Source: Cordylochernes scorpioides (Eukaryota > Arthropoda > Arachnida > Pseudoscorpiones > Chernetidae). From it: DNA of 64,000 nucleotides. The notes beneath the pieces are model-generated. The model was not told the DNA's origin. It saw only the letters and a program-made list of their open reading frames with translations, and searched no databases. Location of the stretch: the NCBI GenBank assembly GCA_030710605.1, contig CP092876.1, positions 61,814,115-61,878,114 of the forward strand, in the 5' to 3' direction. Below, piece by piece: positions 63,215 to 64,000 of the stretch. The position numbers and the translations under genes are program-made. Positions within the stretch are counted from its first letter, which is position 1. Each line of letters opens with the position of its first letter.

Positions 63215-64000
63215 TTAAGAGAAATTATAGAAAGTTGATTTCATAAATGGATATTTCCATTTATTTTTTTTTAAATATTTTATAATTGATATACTGTTGA
63301 AATATTTTACTTGTTTGATACTAAATTTGTTTTTAATAAATTCCATGTTTAAATTTTTAACATCTTCTATGAAATTATCTAATATATTATTTATTCTATA
63401 AAATCTTAGAAACTGACCATAATATATACCTTTACAGCAATTTAATGATATATTAGAATTCATATTACAGTATTTTATAATATTGAAATTATAATTACTC
63501 TTTTTATTATAAACTCTAACAGCACTATTTGTAAGGTCTATATTCAAGTCTAAAAAGTTAACTTTTTTGTTTCTATAAATTTTTTCATTGTTCTTAAGTT
63601 TCAAGTATTTAGGATATATTTCAGGTATTAATTTTTTAAACAGTGGATTATTAAATATTATTATGTCATCTACATATCGGAATATTTGCCAATTAATATT
63701 ATTTTGTAGAAAGTATTCTCTTTCGTACCAGAACAATATTAAATTTGCTAGTAACGGACTAGAAGAAGTACCCATGGGAACGCCTTCTGATTGAATATAT
63801 ATTTTATTTTTAAATTCTATATAGTTAAAATTTAAAAATGTTTCCAGTAGAGTTTTTGCTGTTTTAAGATCTAATTTAAATGTTTTATATTTGTTATGAA
63901 TAATTTTAATGTAGAAAGTTTTGTCATTAATTAATTCATTAAATAAATTGGTTATTTTATTATTTAGATCTCTTAAATTTATTTTAGAATATAGGTCCTC
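63215..64000 (-). CDS. N5 reverse transcriptase, C-terminal part (gene continues outside the window)
   Basis: From the window edge through FDFEDLYSKI, GVPMGTSSSPLLANL and FRYVDDIII to the stop at 63215. The visible residues match N4, with an intact catalytic Asp pair and the full C terminus. No stop or frameshift is seen in the visible part. Confidence 0.92.
   Translation of the reverse strand, partial: EDLYSKINLRDLNNKITNLFNELINDKTFYIKIIHNKYKTFKLDLKTAKTLLETFLNFNYIEFKNKIYIQSEGVPMGTSSSPLLANLILFWYEREYFLQNNINWQIFRYVDDIIIFNNPLFKKLIPEIYPKYLKLKNNEKIYRNKKVNFLDLNIDLTNSAVRVYNKKSNYNFNIIKYCNMNSNISLNCCKGIYYGQFLRFYRINNILDNFIEDVKNLNMEFIKNKFSIKQVKYFNSISIIKYLKKNKWKYPFMKSTFYNFS

Larger units (their letters stand above)
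61960..64000 (-). mobile_element. N5: permuted Penelope-like element, runs off the window
   Basis: The 3' half of another tandem unit, almost identical to N4 over the shared part (differences mainly in A/T run lengths). The array therefore continues beyond the window. Confidence 0.94.

Overview
This is an AT-rich animal genome window made almost entirely of transposable elements and satellite DNA. I see no convincing host gene, rRNA or functional tRNA. The element set (mariner, Tc1 and Tigger transposons, non-autonomous Helitrons, a Copia LTR element, LINE fragments and several Penelope-like elements, PLEs) suggests an arthropod. A copepod such as a sea louse would fit, but that is inference and not shown by any diagnostic gene.

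Layout. 1-7.3 kb: AT-rich DNA with a Helitron end, a small mariner-type MITE, a 159-bp palindrome, an inverted-repeat element and copies of two dispersed repeat families. 7.3-12.5 kb: a satellite block of about 72-bp and 377-bp units carrying nested insertions: a Helitron, and a Tigger DNA transposon that itself carries a 5'-truncated PLE with a 12-bp target duplication and a hammerhead-type core. 14-16.2 kb: a decayed PLE reverse transcriptase on the minus strand. 18.1-19.8 kb: a dead Tc1-like element between inverted arms. 21.1-22.4 kb: a nearly intact mariner with two stops. 22.5-23.3 kb: a Helitron filled with a 73-bp minisatellite. 25.5-28.4 kb: a GC-rich 24-bp minisatellite with 72-bp higher-order structure, then a degenerate 32-bp repeat interrupted by a LINE fragment. 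28.7-31 kb: two Helitrons and another LINE fragment. 33-34 kb: an internally deleted mariner. 34.3-39.0 kb: an intact Copia element with apparently identical LTRs and one 1316-codon gag-pol frame.

The last 24 kb is the most interesting part. It holds five long copies and several fragments of a 4.27-4.29 kb PLE whose GIY-YIG endonuclease lies at the N terminus, ahead of the RT (the permuted arrangement known from the Naiad/Chlamys clade). A conventional PLE with GIY-YIG at the C terminus sits beside them (43.9-46.7 kb). The permuted copies form head-to-tail tandems: N2-N3-partial on the plus strand, and partial-N4-N5 on the minus strand. The two tandems face each other across a (TA)n and GC-rich spacer, and both are cut at the same nucleotide.

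The main ORF of these copies has no AUG before the GIY-YIG domain. I infer that a 7-codon first exon (ATG GAG GAC GCA ...) with a GTAGGT splice donor lies in the 3' region of the unit upstream. It would join in phase to an AG acceptor just before a Cys-rich extension of the main ORF. If so, a unit is expressed properly only when another unit lies upstream, and N4 (fed by N5) is the only copy here that looks fully competent. The same 3' region holds a conserved candidate RNA fold with one compensatory base-pair change between subfamilies.
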